A DNA stretch of 64,000 nt from Vibrio sp. YMD68 (GCF_029958905.1 NZ_CP124613.1:682001-746000), one strand, 5' to 3'; counted from the stretch's first letter, positions 46,734-56,148 are shown. The notes: generated by a model from the sequence alone, not told the origin. A program made the numbers and translations.

Positions 46734-48197
46734 GTGACAGCGACGAATCATATTCTTAAATTAGCAGTGGGTATGGCTATTCTATCGAGTGCACCATCAT
46801 TGGTAAGTGCTCATGGCTGGTCAGAATTTCCGAATGCTCGACAGAACATTTGTTATGAACAAGGTGGAATTTGGTCGGGAACTCCACCCAATGCAGCTTG
46901 TGCTCAAGCAAAAGAGATCTCAGGCACCTATCCGTTTGTACAACGCAATGAGTACGCTAAGAATATTCCGGATTTCAATAGTATTAACGCGGTAAAAGCC
47001 GCCATCCCGGATGGTACATTATGCTATGCCAATGACGCCCAAAAGCGTGGCATGGGGGCTGCTCACACGAGTTGGAAACGTACTGAATTAAAGACTGGAA
47101 CCTTTGAGTATGTCTTTAATGCAACCGCTCCTCATAACCCTTCATTTTGGGAGTTTTACCTAACCAAGCCGAATGCAGACCTTAGCAAGCGACTCGCTTG
47201 GGGGGATCTAGATCTCATACAGACGGAAGGAAACGTCCCTGTCAATGCTGGCAAGTACCGAATTAATGTGACGATCCCTTCAGAGCGCAGCGGAGACGCC
47301 ATACTATTTGTACGTTGGCAGCGTGATGATGCTGTTGGTGAAGGTTTCTACAATTGTTCAGACATTACTATCGTCGGTGGTGATACACCTCCACCAGAGC
47401 CTACCCCAAAACCTGATTTAATACGGGGTGAGCTCTTTGTTGCAACTGACTTTGGTACGCCAAAAGCTGGGGATAGGGTTCAATACGATATTGTTAACCA
47501 ATACGGCGAAGTAGCACGTAGCTTCAATCTCCTTGTTGATGAGTCAAATACGAACGATTGGGCCCGCTTACTGGCTTCTGAAATCAACGGATGGCATAAA
47601 GAGTTCAAGGACGGTGCCGTATTCATTGGTGATTGGCATGAAGAAATGCAGCATTACATGTATTTCCAAAACGATCCTTCGCGTAACTTCTTTAATTCAA
47701 AGGATGGCAGTGAGTCTGGATTACTGACTCTGCTTAAAGGAGATGACGGCAGTGTTGAACCGTTAGAGGGCGATATTTACGAGCTAGTGACAAGTGATAA
47801 CGTTGTTAACGCCGGAGACAAGGTGGTCATCGCAACAGCGGAAGCGGCAATAGTCACACAGACTCAAGGCTCTGCTGTCAACATACAAAATAACGGTACA
47901 TCTTCAATTATCATTGATACCAAGGCCATTACCGCTAATGACATATTGTCATTTTATGCGAGTGCCATAAACAGCGAGCGTGTTGAAACGTTCACGTTTG
48001 AAGTTATCGTCGATGACGGTGGAGTGGCGCCAGAACCAGAACCAGGGACTTGGGATTCGTCGACAACATATTTAGGTGGAGATGTGGTCACTTATGCGGG
48101 GCAAGCGTGGGAAGCTCAATGGTGGTCTCGCGGAGGTGAAAACCCTGAAGCAACTTACCAAAACGATAAGTGGGGAGTTTGGCGCCCAGCGAACTAG
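46734..48197 (+). CDS. Secreted AA10 lytic polysaccharide monooxygenase with C-terminal chitin-binding module
   Basis: A 487-residue secreted protein. The signal peptide (1-26) is followed by the histidine that begins the mature protein: H27 (HGWSEFPNARQNIC), which with H111 (GAAHTSWKR) forms the copper histidine brace. The AA10 domain ends near 215. Then a Pro/Thr linker (PPPEPTPKPD), a middle region of about 210 residues (220-430) that I do not recognise, and a C-terminal CBM5/12-type chitin-binding module (WDSSTTYLGGDVVTYAGQAWEAQWW). It likely oxidatively cleaves chitin. The start is GTG at 46734 behind AGAGAG; later ATGs would cut the signal peptide. A chitin substrate is inferred from the CBM. 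Confidence 0.9.
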   Translation: MTATNHILKLAVGMAILSSAPSLVSAHGWSEFPNARQNICYEQGGIWSGTPPNAACAQAKEISGTYPFVQRNEYAKNIPDFNSINAVKAAIPDGTLCYANDAQKRGMGAAHTSWKRTELKTGTFEYVFNATAPHNPSFWEFYLTKPNADLSKRLAWGDLDLIQTEGNVPVNAGKYRINVTIPSERSGDAILFVRWQRDDAVGEGFYNCSDITIVGGDTPPPEPTPKPDLIRGELFVATDFGTPKAGDRVQYDIVNQYGEVARSFNLLVDESNTNDWARLLASEINGWHKEFKDGAVFIGDWHEEMQHYMYFQNDPSRNFFNSKDGSESGLLTLLKGDDGSVEPLEGDIYELVTSDNVVNAGDKVVIATAEAAIVTQTQGSAVNIQNNGTSSIIIDTKAITANDILSFYASAINSERVETFTFEVIVDDGGVAPEPEPGTWDSSTTYLGGDVVTYAGQAWEAQWWSRGGENPEATYQNDKWGVWRPAN

Positions 48198-48271
48198 TTG
48201 TTATCGACTTGCTCTTGCTCGATACGGTTGAGTGATAGTGTAAAGCGATACCTCAAAGCAAACGTAAGTGG

Positions 48272-48294
48272 CACCACATGATATTAATGTGGTG
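48272..48294 (+). terminator. Hairpin downstream of the LPMO gene
   Basis: CACCACAT-7-ATGTGGTG, 8-bp perfect stem, without a T run. It lies 75 bases after the LPMO stop and may be a weak or factor-dependent stop. Confidence 0.4.
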
Positions 48295-48321
48295 TCACTT
48301 GTCACTTGTCACTTGTCACGT
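48294..48321. repeat. 7-bp tandem repeat GTCACTT x4
   Basis: GTCACTT at 48294, 48301 and 48308, then GTCACGT. It sits between the convergent LPMO and WYL-regulator genes. Confidence 0.92.
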
Positions 48322-48379
48322 GAGCCTGTGCCTGAAATGATGCGGCTACTTTTTTCATGCACATCTCGTTAAATAAAAG

Positions 48380-49099
48380 TCAGCGAGCTAGATTGCGAAT
48401 TGGAGAAACGTGATCTTCGAAAGGCACCTGTCGTCGCAGAAATGTTTTACCTTCGACGCATTCAGGTGCACTGATTCTATCCATTCTAAAATGACGAAAA
48501 TCATTTCGTTCCGGATCCCAAGCGACCAAATACCAAAGTGGTGGCAAGATCAACATTGCTTGCGGCTCCACATGCCGGTTGGTGGCCGCTCCTTTTGCGT
48601 CACAATATTGAAAACGCAGATTGAGCTGTTGTAAAAAAGCAGTTTCAAATGTGGGCAGCAACGCGGCGTCCATTTTACCCATACCGGTTATATCCACTTG
48701 AGGCGCAAGTTTTCCAACAAACAAGCAACTCAACAGGCGACGCAGGTCATGTAATTTGTCTGGTGGTAATGCTTTTTCTATTTTAGCAAGCCCTACATCG
48801 GCGAGCCCCGAAAACGGAATACCGCCGATGGCAGACATCGATGCAACGCTGATCAGTAACGCAAAAATTTCGGCAACCGAGAGCTTCACGGTGGTCTGAA
48901 CGGATCGCGGATCAAGTTGCAGTCCTCCTCCTCGTCCAGGTTCAGAATGAATGACAAAGCCTTCGTCACGCAGTGTGTTGAGGTCGCGTAACACTGTCCG
49001 CCTAGATACGCCCACCTCCTGTGCTAAATCAGCGACTGTCGAAGTGCCGTTGCGGCGAAGGCAGCGCACGATGGCGTCTTGTCGTAGGCGAATATTCAT
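48380..49099 (-). CDS. WYL-domain transcriptional regulator
   Basis: A 239-residue regulator of the DeoR-like HTH-WYL group (YafY type): helix-turn-helix VADLAQEVGVSRRTVLRDLNTLRDEGFVIHSEPGRGGGLQL, then a WYL domain including ILPPLWYLVAWDPERNDFRHFRMDRI. WYL domains bind nucleotides or other ligands. It is divergent from the alpha/beta hydrolase at 49291 and probably represses it. A similar gene lies 2 kb away. Confidence 0.88.
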   Translation of the reverse strand: MNIRLRQDAIVRCLRRNGTSTVADLAQEVGVSRRTVLRDLNTLRDEGFVIHSEPGRGGGLQLDPRSVQTTVKLSVAEIFALLISVASMSAIGGIPFSGLADVGLAKIEKALPPDKLHDLRRLLSCLFVGKLAPQVDITGMGKMDAALLPTFETAFLQQLNLRFQYCDAKGAATNRHVEPQAMLILPPLWYLVAWDPERNDFRHFRMDRISAPECVEGKTFLRRQVPFEDHVSPIRNLAR

Positions 49100-49290
49100 T
49101 TGGTAAGGTTACCCTTCAATGGTGCCAGTATTTGTCACCATTAAGGTATATAAATTATCTGTCGATGTCAGTAAAGAAATTTCAAAGTAGTAATACGCAT
49201 TGGTCAGTTCCTGAACCTGAAAATTGTATGCCGCTCCGAAAATAGCAGCGGTGTCGTCTAAGCACTCCAAAAACATGTAGGAGAAATAAA

Positions 49291-50241
49291 ATGTTTGATC
49301 CAACCGATTTCCCTAAACCCACTTTGATTCAAGTCAACGACGTGACACTTGAAGTCTTCGAAGCGGGTCTGAAAAATGTAGGCAACCCCATAGTACTCTG
49401 CCATGGCTGGCCAGAACATGCCTTTTCCTGGCGTTATCAAATCCCCGCTCTTGTTAATGCGGGTTACCATGTCATCATCCCTAACCAACGGGGTTATGGA
49501 AAGTCATCCCATCCGACAGAAGTCATTGCCTATGACATTGAACACTTGTCGGGTGATCTTACCGCTCTTCTCGATCACTACGGATACGAAGACGCCACCT
49601 TTGTTGGCCATGACTGGGGGGCGATGGTTGTTTGGGGTTTAGCCTTATTGTATCCAAACCGTGTTAACAAGGTGATAAACCTGAGCTTGCCATACCAAGA
49701 GCGTGGAGAAATTCCTTGGCTCGAATTGATGGAACAAATACTTGGCAATGACTATTATTTTGTTCACTTCAATCAACAACCAGGTGTTGCAGACGCGGTA
49801 TTGGAACAGAATACATTCCAATTCCTTCGTAATCTGTATAGGAAAAATGAGCCACCGAAAGAACCAGAGCAAGGTATGGAGATGATCAATCTTGCCAGAG
49901 CAAAAACACCATTCGGTGAGCCCATAATGAGTGATAACGAATTAGCCGTTTTTGTTTCAGCCTTTGAATCATCTGGGTTTACTGGCAGTATAAATTGGTA
50001 CAGAAACCTTGATCGAAACTGGCGTTTATTGGCGGAAGTAACCCCAATTATCCAACAGCCTACGCTCATGATCTATGGTGACCAAGATGCGATCCCTCAA
50101 TCTAAAAATCTAACAGAGTTCGTACCCAATGTGGAAGTGGTCAGCCTAGATTGCGGCCATTGGATCCAGCAAGAAAAGCCGGAAGAAACAAACGATGCAA
50201 TTTTAACATGGTTGGAACAGCAGACTAACGCTTCCGACTAA
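49291..50241 (+). CDS. Alpha/beta hydrolase, epoxide hydrolase-like
   Basis: A 316-residue alpha/beta hydrolase. Motifs: HGWP (oxyanion hole), the nucleophile elbow GHDWGAMVVWGLA with an Asp nucleophile as in epoxide hydrolases and dehalogenases, and the C-terminal DCGHWIQQEKPEE carrying the His. This strongly suggests a soluble epoxide hydrolase or haloalkane dehalogenase. It is divergent from a WYL regulator. No signal peptide. Confidence 0.88.
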   Translation: MFDPTDFPKPTLIQVNDVTLEVFEAGLKNVGNPIVLCHGWPEHAFSWRYQIPALVNAGYHVIIPNQRGYGKSSHPTEVIAYDIEHLSGDLTALLDHYGYEDATFVGHDWGAMVVWGLALLYPNRVNKVINLSLPYQERGEIPWLELMEQILGNDYYFVHFNQQPGVADAVLEQNTFQFLRNLYRKNEPPKEPEQGMEMINLARAKTPFGEPIMSDNELAVFVSAFESSGFTGSINWYRNLDRNWRLLAEVTPIIQQPTLMIYGDQDAIPQSKNLTEFVPNVEVVSLDCGHWIQQEKPEETNDAILTWLEQQTNASD

Positions 50242-50439
50242 GAACGCCTCAAGATGAAATAGACCCTCCAAGCGAACGGAAGGTCTGTTGTCATGGTGTG
50301 GTTAATACACGACTCTTCATCGGAAAATAGGCGACGAAGCAAAAGTTAATGATTAACTATGGAGATGAAAATAGGGTAGTTCCCATGTTTTTAAAGGACC
50401 AAGAAGAATTCGATGTTTGGTTAGAAGAGCATTCACCCG
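50242..50439 (+). other. Possible gene remnant between the hydrolase and the second WYL gene
   Basis: A plus-strand frame reads VVPMFLKDQEEFDVWLEE near 50376-50429, then stops soon after running into the end of the WYL gene. It has the look of a protein fragment, but no ribosome site or full domain. It was not assignable to a family with confidence. Confidence 0.25.
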
Positions 50440-51207
50440 TTACATACTATCGAAGTAATCTCCGTATTCATCCAGTAAACTTCGTGGGCTTCTGAGGCGA
50501 AAACGCTCATTTTCAACAACCGCGTCAGTTATTCTATCGATTCGAAATAACCTAGGCGCAGATCTTAAATAGTCCCACCCTAAAAGATACCAAGCGGGCC
50601 AGTTGAGCAGTATAAACTGCGGTTCTATACACCTTTTCGTTTCACTTCCTTTTTCTGATATGTAGCGAATTGAGAGCTTTTTTTGCTGTATAAATGCCTG
50701 GCTAATGTCATTAAAAAAAGGATAACGCGTATTGGTTACTGTACTTGCGACTGGCTCGGAAGCAATAGCACCAACCAATACTCGCTGGCGCAAAAGGTTT
50801 ATACGTTTCTGTTGTTCATTATTCAGAAAAAAGGTGAGCTTATTTTTTACGCTAGATATGTTGTCCCCTAATATGGGACACCTTAGTGATTCGGTTAGCG
50901 CGAGTGCCATCAATGTATTTAAAATTTCTTCATCACTTAAAAAAAACCTAGGGGGACGAGTCATTCCTCTCAACGCAATGCCGCCCCCTGTGCCTCGCTC
51001 TGCGTCAATATCGTAGCCTTGCTGGCGCAACAAGGTAATGTCTCGAGATATGCTTCTGACCGAAATCCCAAGTACATTGGCTAACTCTTTAACTGTCCAA
51101 AGATTCTTGTTTTCTAAAAGACCAATCAGGTTATCCAATCTTTCTTGTCTGTTTTGAAAGCCGCGCATTATTAATGTGTCATTTAGTGTCTTATTTGTAC
51201 GTAGCAT
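50440..51207 (-). CDS. WYL-domain transcriptional regulator (second copy)
   Basis: A 255-residue regulator of the same type as the one at 48380: helix-turn-helix LANVLGISVRSISRDITLLRQQGYDIDAERGTGGG, then a WYL domain with FILLNWPAWYLLGWDYLRSAPRLFRIDRI. It is divergent from the small ABM/GFA gene pair. M14 (51168) is an alternative start, but neither start has a clear ribosome site. A 15-bp repeat array lies in the shared promoter region. Confidence 0.85.
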   Translation of the reverse strand: MLRTNKTLNDTLIMRGFQNRQERLDNLIGLLENKNLWTVKELANVLGISVRSISRDITLLRQQGYDIDAERGTGGGIALRGMTRPPRFFLSDEEILNTLMALALTESLRCPILGDNISSVKNKLTFFLNNEQQKRINLLRQRVLVGAIASEPVASTVTNTRYPFFNDISQAFIQQKKLSIRYISEKGSETKRCIEPQFILLNWPAWYLLGWDYLRSAPRLFRIDRITDAVVENERFRLRSPRSLLDEYGDYFDSM

Positions 51208-51281
51208 AGCATTTCACTTCAGGTTGAGACAGCGTCGTCACATCGACTTTGCGCTATACATCGACTTGGAGTAATAAACGT

Positions 51282-51386
51282 TTTTTAACTAATTGCTTCT
51301 TAACTAATGGTTTCTTAACTAATGGTTTCTTAACTAATTGCTTCTTAATTAATGGCTTCTTAAATAAAAGCTTCTTTAACAAGCGA
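51282..51386. repeat. 15-bp tandem repeat, 7 copies, TTCTTAACTAATKGY
   Basis: Seven units in register from 51282 (period 15 throughout), most conserved in the second to fourth, more diverged at the right end. They lie in the promoter region between the second WYL gene and the ABM gene. Because 15 is a multiple of 3, one frame reads FLTNG-type pentapeptides, which is a side effect and not a protein. Confidence 0.95.
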
Positions 51387-51414
51387 TTGAAAAATCAACA
51401 TAGGGAATATGAGA

Positions 51415-51807
51415 ATGAAAACACTGACAGCGGGTTTAACTACAATGGGTTTAACCACAGCAGTTCTAGCTTCTTCGGTGAGTGCTGCGTCGACATTTGA
51501 AATTGTGAACACTCAATTTATTGCAGGTGTCAGTTATCAAGAGCAGCAGAAAGCGATGGACAGTTTAAATTCAATAGTGAAGCATTTTGATGGCTTTCAA
51601 AGCCGCAGTTATTTCTACAGTGAAGAGCTGAATCGTTGGACCGACATCGTGATTTGGGAAAGCTTGGAACTCGCTAAATCGGCTAGCGTAAAGGCGATGG
51701 AAGACCCACATGCTCAGCAAGTGTTTTCTATAATGGACATGGAAACGACGATCTTTTCACACTATCGTTCGATAGGGCACATTGAAGCGGAGACAACGAC
51801 CAAATAG
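51415..51807 (+). CDS. Small exported protein, antibiotic biosynthesis monooxygenase-like
   Basis: A 130-residue protein. Residues 1-27 are a plausible signal peptide (MKTLTAGLTTMGLTTAVLASSVSA), then a ferredoxin-like barrel (FEIVNTQFIAGVSYQEQQKAMDSLNS... WTDIVIWESLELAKSA) like the ABM family. ABM proteins act on aromatic or polyketide compounds, but an exported one is unusual. The start is ATG 51415: AGGGA sits 8 bases away, whereas ATG 51409 is too close to it. Probably controlled by the divergent WYL regulator. Confidence 0.75.
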   Translation: MKTLTAGLTTMGLTTAVLASSVSAASTFEIVNTQFIAGVSYQEQQKAMDSLNSIVKHFDGFQSRSYFYSEELNRWTDIVIWESLELAKSASVKAMEDPHAQQVFSIMDMETTIFSHYRSIGHIEAETTTK

Positions 51808-51870
51808 TGAGGGAAGAGTACAGAGAAAAGACACTTTTTTCATCGTTAAATTCATCAAGGAGTGAAGCAA

Positions 51871-52287
51871 ATGACTCAATCAGAAAGCCGTTGCCTTTGT
51901 GGTGCTGTAAACATTGTTGCTGAAGACATTAACCCAAAGTTCACGGTGTGCCACTGTCAATCATGTCGAACATGGGGTGGAGCCCCATTCTTTGCGGTGA
52001 AATGTGGTTCAAAAGTAAAAATAGAAGGTAATGACTTCATCAAAACGTATGAATCGTCATCGTGGGCTTTGAGAGGTTTTTGCTCCGAATGTGGCACCCA
52101 TCTCTTTTATAAGTTGAAAGCAACCGGTGAGTACAACATGCCGGTAGGTTTGTTTCCAAATTTGAATGGATTGGAAATGGATATGCAGTATTTCATTGAT
52201 AGGAAGCCAAGTTATTATTGTTTTTCAAATGAAACCCAAGAGATGACAACGGCTGAGATAATGGCCTATTTTGCAGACAAAGTGTAA
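51871..52287 (+). CDS. GFA/CENP-V-family zinc protein
   Basis: A 138-residue protein of the GFA family, glutathione-dependent formaldehyde-activating-like. Zinc ligands are in RCLCGAV, CHCQSC and CSECGTHLFY. The family is structurally zinc-binding, and true formaldehyde activity is not general. ATG 51871 has an AGGAG ribosome site, so the GTG at 51862 is rejected. Probably co-transcribed with the ABM gene 63 bases upstream. Confidence 0.88.
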   Translation: MTQSESRCLCGAVNIVAEDINPKFTVCHCQSCRTWGGAPFFAVKCGSKVKIEGNDFIKTYESSSWALRGFCSECGTHLFYKLKATGEYNMPVGLFPNLNGLEMDMQYFIDRKPSYYCFSNETQEMTTAEIMAYFADKV

Positions 52288-52373
52288 ATACGGACAGGAA
52301 CTTGTTTTGTAGAAAACGGACCGGTTGGTCATGGAATAGCGTAGTGATAGTGAGCCGTTTTTGCTCACCATCG

Positions 52374-53705
52374 CTATGCTTCGCGTGTGGGATTGAGTGT
52401 CAGATAAGGGGCAACCAAGCGGTGAATGTTAACCTTGGCTTCAATTCTCGCGGCAAGTAAGTACATCCCTGCAATTTTTCGGTGTAAGAAAATGGCATCG
52501 GCAGGAGGGGTATGCCAATAGTCTTGCTCCATGCTTAATATGGTACCGGCTTCTCGTAATCGTTGAGATAACTCACTTGTTTTAAAATCGTATAGTTCGT
52601 CGGTTAACATCGGTTCACACGCCATTTTAACTAGATCGAGAACCGCTTTGCGTTGAGTGGGTTCAATGCTTTCGCTGAAAAAACCTATTTGTTCGAGCGC
52701 CTTATTCAAGCCGTCTTCATCGTGATTGACGACCGCACTGAACGCATCGCGATAGCCATCACTAAAGCGATCACTGTACTCACGAGTGGCACCGAAATCG
52801 AGCAATCCGATTTGTTGCGTTTGTTCAAGATACAGGTAGTTCGCAAAATTTGGGTCGGTCTGTACCATTTTGAGGTCAAACAACTCTTTAAACATCAGTT
52901 CGAGTAAACGGTGCATCACACGGTCGCGTGTCGGTTGATCAAAACGCTCAATTTGTTCTATCGAACGCCCGTCAATGAACGCCATCGCCAACACTGAATT
53001 TGATGAGACTTCTGGGTAAATTCGTGGCACCACAAAGTGTTCATTGTTCTGCAACGCGGTGTGATAGCGTATCGCGAATTCCGCTTCCCTGCCGTAATCG
53101 GCTTCATCGTGTAACTGTTTTTTCGCTTCTTCGAGCAATGATTGATAATCGACGGATTCAGGGATGAGACCGACTATTTTTAGTAGTGTCCCGACGTTAT
53201 CAACATCGCTGTTGATGCTTTGTCGAATACCTGGGTATTGTATTTTTACCGCGAGTTTATCTCCGGCATCATTGTAGGCCTGGTGAACTTGGCCTATAGA
53301 TGCACTGGCTATGGGCTTAAAGTTAAAGGCCATGAATTCGCTCTTCCAACTTGTGCCTAAGGCATCTTCCAACACCTGGTTTAACTGCTTCGCGGGCAGC
53401 GGGTCGGCATCGGAGCGCAAACGAGCTAATATATTCGCTAACTCAGGATCTAACAGGTCGCCAGCGTCCATCGACAGCATTTGCCCAAGCTTCATTGCGG
53501 CGCCGCGAAGGTGAGCAAGTTGATCAGTGAGGCGCGATATATTTTTCGGTGTCAGAAGAAGGTCTTTCGTCGTAGGGCGATTCCCTTTCACGATTTGTTT
53601 TGTGCCTTCTGTCAGCACATTACCCGCAACGCGTGTCGCCAGGGATGCGAATTTACTAAACCGAGAAAGACGATGAGTCGGTAAGCTTCTTTCTTTTTGC
53701 GACAT
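52374..53705 (-). CDS. AarF/ABC1/UbiB-family protein kinase-like
   Basis: A 443-residue protein of the atypical ABC1 kinase family. The family-specific KLGQMLSMD motif is near the start (about residues 72-80). The kinase fold has VKIQYPGIRQSI (Lys), QTDPNFANYL and LLDFGATRE (metal Asp-Phe-Gly). It lacks the C-terminal membrane helices of UbiB itself, so it is probably a paralogue acting on isoprenoid or lipid metabolism. Monocistronic. Confidence 0.88.
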   Translation of the reverse strand: MSQKERSLPTHRLSRFSKFASLATRVAGNVLTEGTKQIVKGNRPTTKDLLLTPKNISRLTDQLAHLRGAAMKLGQMLSMDAGDLLDPELANILARLRSDADPLPAKQLNQVLEDALGTSWKSEFMAFNFKPIASASIGQVHQAYNDAGDKLAVKIQYPGIRQSINSDVDNVGTLLKIVGLIPESVDYQSLLEEAKKQLHDEADYGREAEFAIRYHTALQNNEHFVVPRIYPEVSSNSVLAMAFIDGRSIEQIERFDQPTRDRVMHRLLELMFKELFDLKMVQTDPNFANYLYLEQTQQIGLLDFGATREYSDRFSDGYRDAFSAVVNHDEDGLNKALEQIGFFSESIEPTQRKAVLDLVKMACEPMLTDELYDFKTSELSQRLREAGTILSMEQDYWHTPPADAIFLHRKIAGMYLLAARIEAKVNIHRLVAPYLTLNPTREA

Positions 53706-54007
53706 GAAAATACTCTCTTATTTAGCGGTGTCAGTCTGTCTGGCGTTTAAATTTAGGTCAGTTTGAAGGCAAGCGTTTAAAACCGAATGCTCGATTTATT
53801 AGGATACAGAGTTATTGTGAATACAGCACATCAATACGAGAGAATGCTCTCTTTTGATCACAAGCGATGATGGATTTATCGTTAGAAAGGTAAAAAAAGG
53901 GGCTCTAGATAAAAATCTAGAGCCCCTTGAAGCTTAACCCACTCACGTTACCAGCGGAGTTGTATCAGCCAAGCTCGGCTGCATGATCGTGTTAAAAGAG
54001 TGATCAA
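53706..54007. other. Intergenic region, AarF promoter and oalA terminator
   Basis: 302 bases containing the minus-strand terminator of the PL15 gene (53897-53928) and the AarF promoter. No further gene was seen. Confidence 0.5.
53892..53928 (-). terminator. Intrinsic terminator of the PL15 lyase gene
   Basis: AAGGGGCTCTAGAT-AAAA-ATCTAGAGCCCCTT, a perfect 14-bp stem. The A run on its plus-strand left (53892-53898) becomes the T tract on the minus strand. Confidence 0.95.
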
Positions 54008-56086
54008 TTACAACTCAATGGTGACGGTTTCACCGTCAACCGTAAGAAGCAGTGTATTGCCTTCTACCTTGTGTGTGACTTCAACCTGTTCGCCGTTGTT
54101 TTTATTAGGGACAAGAAGCGTCAGGATGTTGTGCTCTTTAGATGGCTTGAATTCCACTTCAACGTGACGGTGGATCTCAAGATCTTGGTATTCGTACGGG
54201 TCTACGTCGCCAAAGCCTTCAACATTCTTCACTGATGTGATGTTGTCAGCCGACTCGTTGATGAAGTTCACATCTAGGTGCGCTTTCTCACCACGGATAG
54301 TGAATGCTTTTTCAGCCACTTCGTTAGCGAACGTCGTGTGCATTAGCCAAGTCATGTCTTTCTCTTCAGAAAGCGTTGCCTTGTCTTGCATGACGAATAC
54401 TTTACCTTGCACGAACCAAATCTTACGTTTGTAAGATTCGATCTCAGGAATGAAGTACTTGTAAGATGCCGTTGCATCACCTTCAACCATCTTCACATCA
54501 GATTCTGTGTCGTAGTCAGAGATTGTGCCACCCGCTTCGATACAAAAACGATCTTGGTGGTTTTCGTAGCCTGTGTTCTTGTTCTCTCCATACTGGCCTT
54601 TGCCACCAAATAGCGGCAAGTTCTTAGAAAATGTTTGACGACGCCACTTAGTATGCATGTCAACACCGAAACCACCGTAGTAACCTGTGATAGCAGCAAG
54701 AGTTTCGCCAAATGCATGTAAAGTAAATGCGTTCTGGTCTCCGTGTGAGTGAGAAATAGAACCAAATGGTGAGCACTTAAATACCATGTGGATATGCTCA
54801 TCGCGCTCTGTCATCTTATTGTGGAATGCCGCCCAACCTGTAATTGGGAACACTTTCAATAATGGATCATTTGACGGTGCTTTCTCTTCTGGTGCATCCC
54901 AAAGGATGTTGAAGCGAAGGTCGTCGTAACCAAAGTCCCACCAACCGAAGTTGTAGAACTTAGTGTGCGCTTCCGTATCGCGGCCCTTAAGCTGGTTGTA
55001 GTACCAAACGTATTCTGCTTTTTGATTTACACCCGCATAGTGCTTGATGTTATAAGCCAGTTTAAGTCCTGGAAAATCACCAATTGATGATTGGTCACAG
55101 AAGCTCGCACGTTTAGAGTGAACAGGCATACAGTAAAGTGGGAAATCACCAGTGTTTTCGTAGAATGTTTTATTGAACATATCTACGCCACAGTATGCTT
55201 TCAGTAGATCAAATGCTTCACCCAAGAATGCCGTTTGTGTGTTCCAGTAGTCAGGACCTTCCGCCCAGCCACCGTCTTCTCCACCCCATGGTGGGTAGTG
55301 TACTGCGTAGTATTCTAGTGCGTATGCAATGTACTCGCCTGCTTTCGGGTGATCGTGGTAAAGCGCGATACACGTTGGGATGATAGCAGAAGAAATTGAA
55401 CGAACACCGTGGCTGTTTAGTGGGTTATTTAGTAGATCAACCGTCACTTTTAGGTGGTGCATAATTTCGTCTAAACGCTCAATCAGTGCATCTTGAACTT
55501 GTTGACGCTCTGCATCTGTAAAGTACGCATGTAACCAGTCGTAACCCCAAGCCATTGCTGCAATTACGCGGAATGCTGCTTCATCGTTGTAACCACGAGA
55601 AGTCACACCTTCAGGATCGTAAGTAGAAAGTTTAAGAGTCCAAGCTTTTGCTTTCGCGATAAGCTCTTCGTCTTCTTTTACAATACCTGCGATAGATAAG
55701 TTACGTGTCGCGTTAAGCGCCATTTGGCAATCTACGTACATTTGACGCCAATAAGGACGCCATAAAGACGCTTTACCTACAGTTTCTTCTGGGTAAGCTT
55801 GTGGCTCTTCGTAAGGTGCAGTGTCTAGGAACTTAACCGTTGCTTTGTTGTAGAAATCATCGAACATGCAGTGTGATTCATCGGCCTGCACCTTCGCTTT
55901 AAATTCTGCTAGATCGTTTGCTTGAACTAAAAGGCGTGGTCGTTCTTGGCTCAAGTTGTCTAGGAACGATAGGTCGAAGTCACGTTTTTGTACTTCGATA
56001 GGGAGTAAGTCTACCAGGTTGCCGGCGGAAGTATCGTTTTCCAGCTTCATCTTTCTGATGGCATCAAGAGGCTTATTATCAGTCAT
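54008..56086 (-). CDS. oalA: PL15-family oligoalginate lyase
   Basis: A 692-residue exolyase. It has an N-terminal (alpha/alpha) toroid and a C-terminal beta-sandwich of the heparinase II/III type. Typical blocks are NNPLNSHGVRSISS, GGWAEGPDYWN and SISHSHGDQNAFTLHAFGE. It resembles PL15 oligoalginate lyases (such as V. splendidus OalA). It releases unsaturated uronate monomers from the ends of alginate oligomers in the cytoplasm; there is no signal peptide. The start is ATG 56086, behind AGAGAG; a GTG six bases earlier is less likely. Two operator-like palindromes lie 38-62 bases upstream. Confidence 0.9.
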   Translation of the reverse strand: MTDNKPLDAIRKMKLENDTSAGNLVDLLPIEVQKRDFDLSFLDNLSQERPRLLVQANDLAEFKAKVQADESHCMFDDFYNKATVKFLDTAPYEEPQAYPEETVGKASLWRPYWRQMYVDCQMALNATRNLSIAGIVKEDEELIAKAKAWTLKLSTYDPEGVTSRGYNDEAAFRVIAAMAWGYDWLHAYFTDAERQQVQDALIERLDEIMHHLKVTVDLLNNPLNSHGVRSISSAIIPTCIALYHDHPKAGEYIAYALEYYAVHYPPWGGEDGGWAEGPDYWNTQTAFLGEAFDLLKAYCGVDMFNKTFYENTGDFPLYCMPVHSKRASFCDQSSIGDFPGLKLAYNIKHYAGVNQKAEYVWYYNQLKGRDTEAHTKFYNFGWWDFGYDDLRFNILWDAPEEKAPSNDPLLKVFPITGWAAFHNKMTERDEHIHMVFKCSPFGSISHSHGDQNAFTLHAFGETLAAITGYYGGFGVDMHTKWRRQTFSKNLPLFGGKGQYGENKNTGYENHQDRFCIEAGGTISDYDTESDVKMVEGDATASYKYFIPEIESYKRKIWFVQGKVFVMQDKATLSEEKDMTWLMHTTFANEVAEKAFTIRGEKAHLDVNFINESADNITSVKNVEGFGDVDPYEYQDLEIHRHVEVEFKPSKEHNILTLLVPNKNNGEQVEVTHKVEGNTLLLTVDGETVTIEL

Positions 56087-56123
56087 GTTCACTCTCTTAT
56101 TCAGTGGTAATTATATAGTCAAC

Positions 56124-56132
56124 TGTATTACA
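56124..56132. promoter_or_regulatory. Operator-like palindrome upstream of oalA (site 1)
   Basis: TGTATTACA, the inner 9 bases of TTGTANTACAA. It lies 38 bases before the oalA start, just upstream of the minus-strand -10 element TATAAT at 56110-56115. Confidence 0.6.
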
Positions 56133-56137
56133 TCTTA

Positions 56138-56148
56138 TTGTAATACAA
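56138..56148. promoter_or_regulatory. Operator-like palindrome upstream of oalA (site 2)
   Basis: TTGTAATACAA, an exact 11-base palindrome with a central A; centre to centre 15 bases from site 1. Confidence 0.75.

Noticed and set aside
51249..51500. Frame with repeated FLTNG-like pentapeptides
   Set aside because: It reads the 15-bp promoter array, whose period is a multiple of three, and then overlaps the ABM gene in another frame. No ribosome site.
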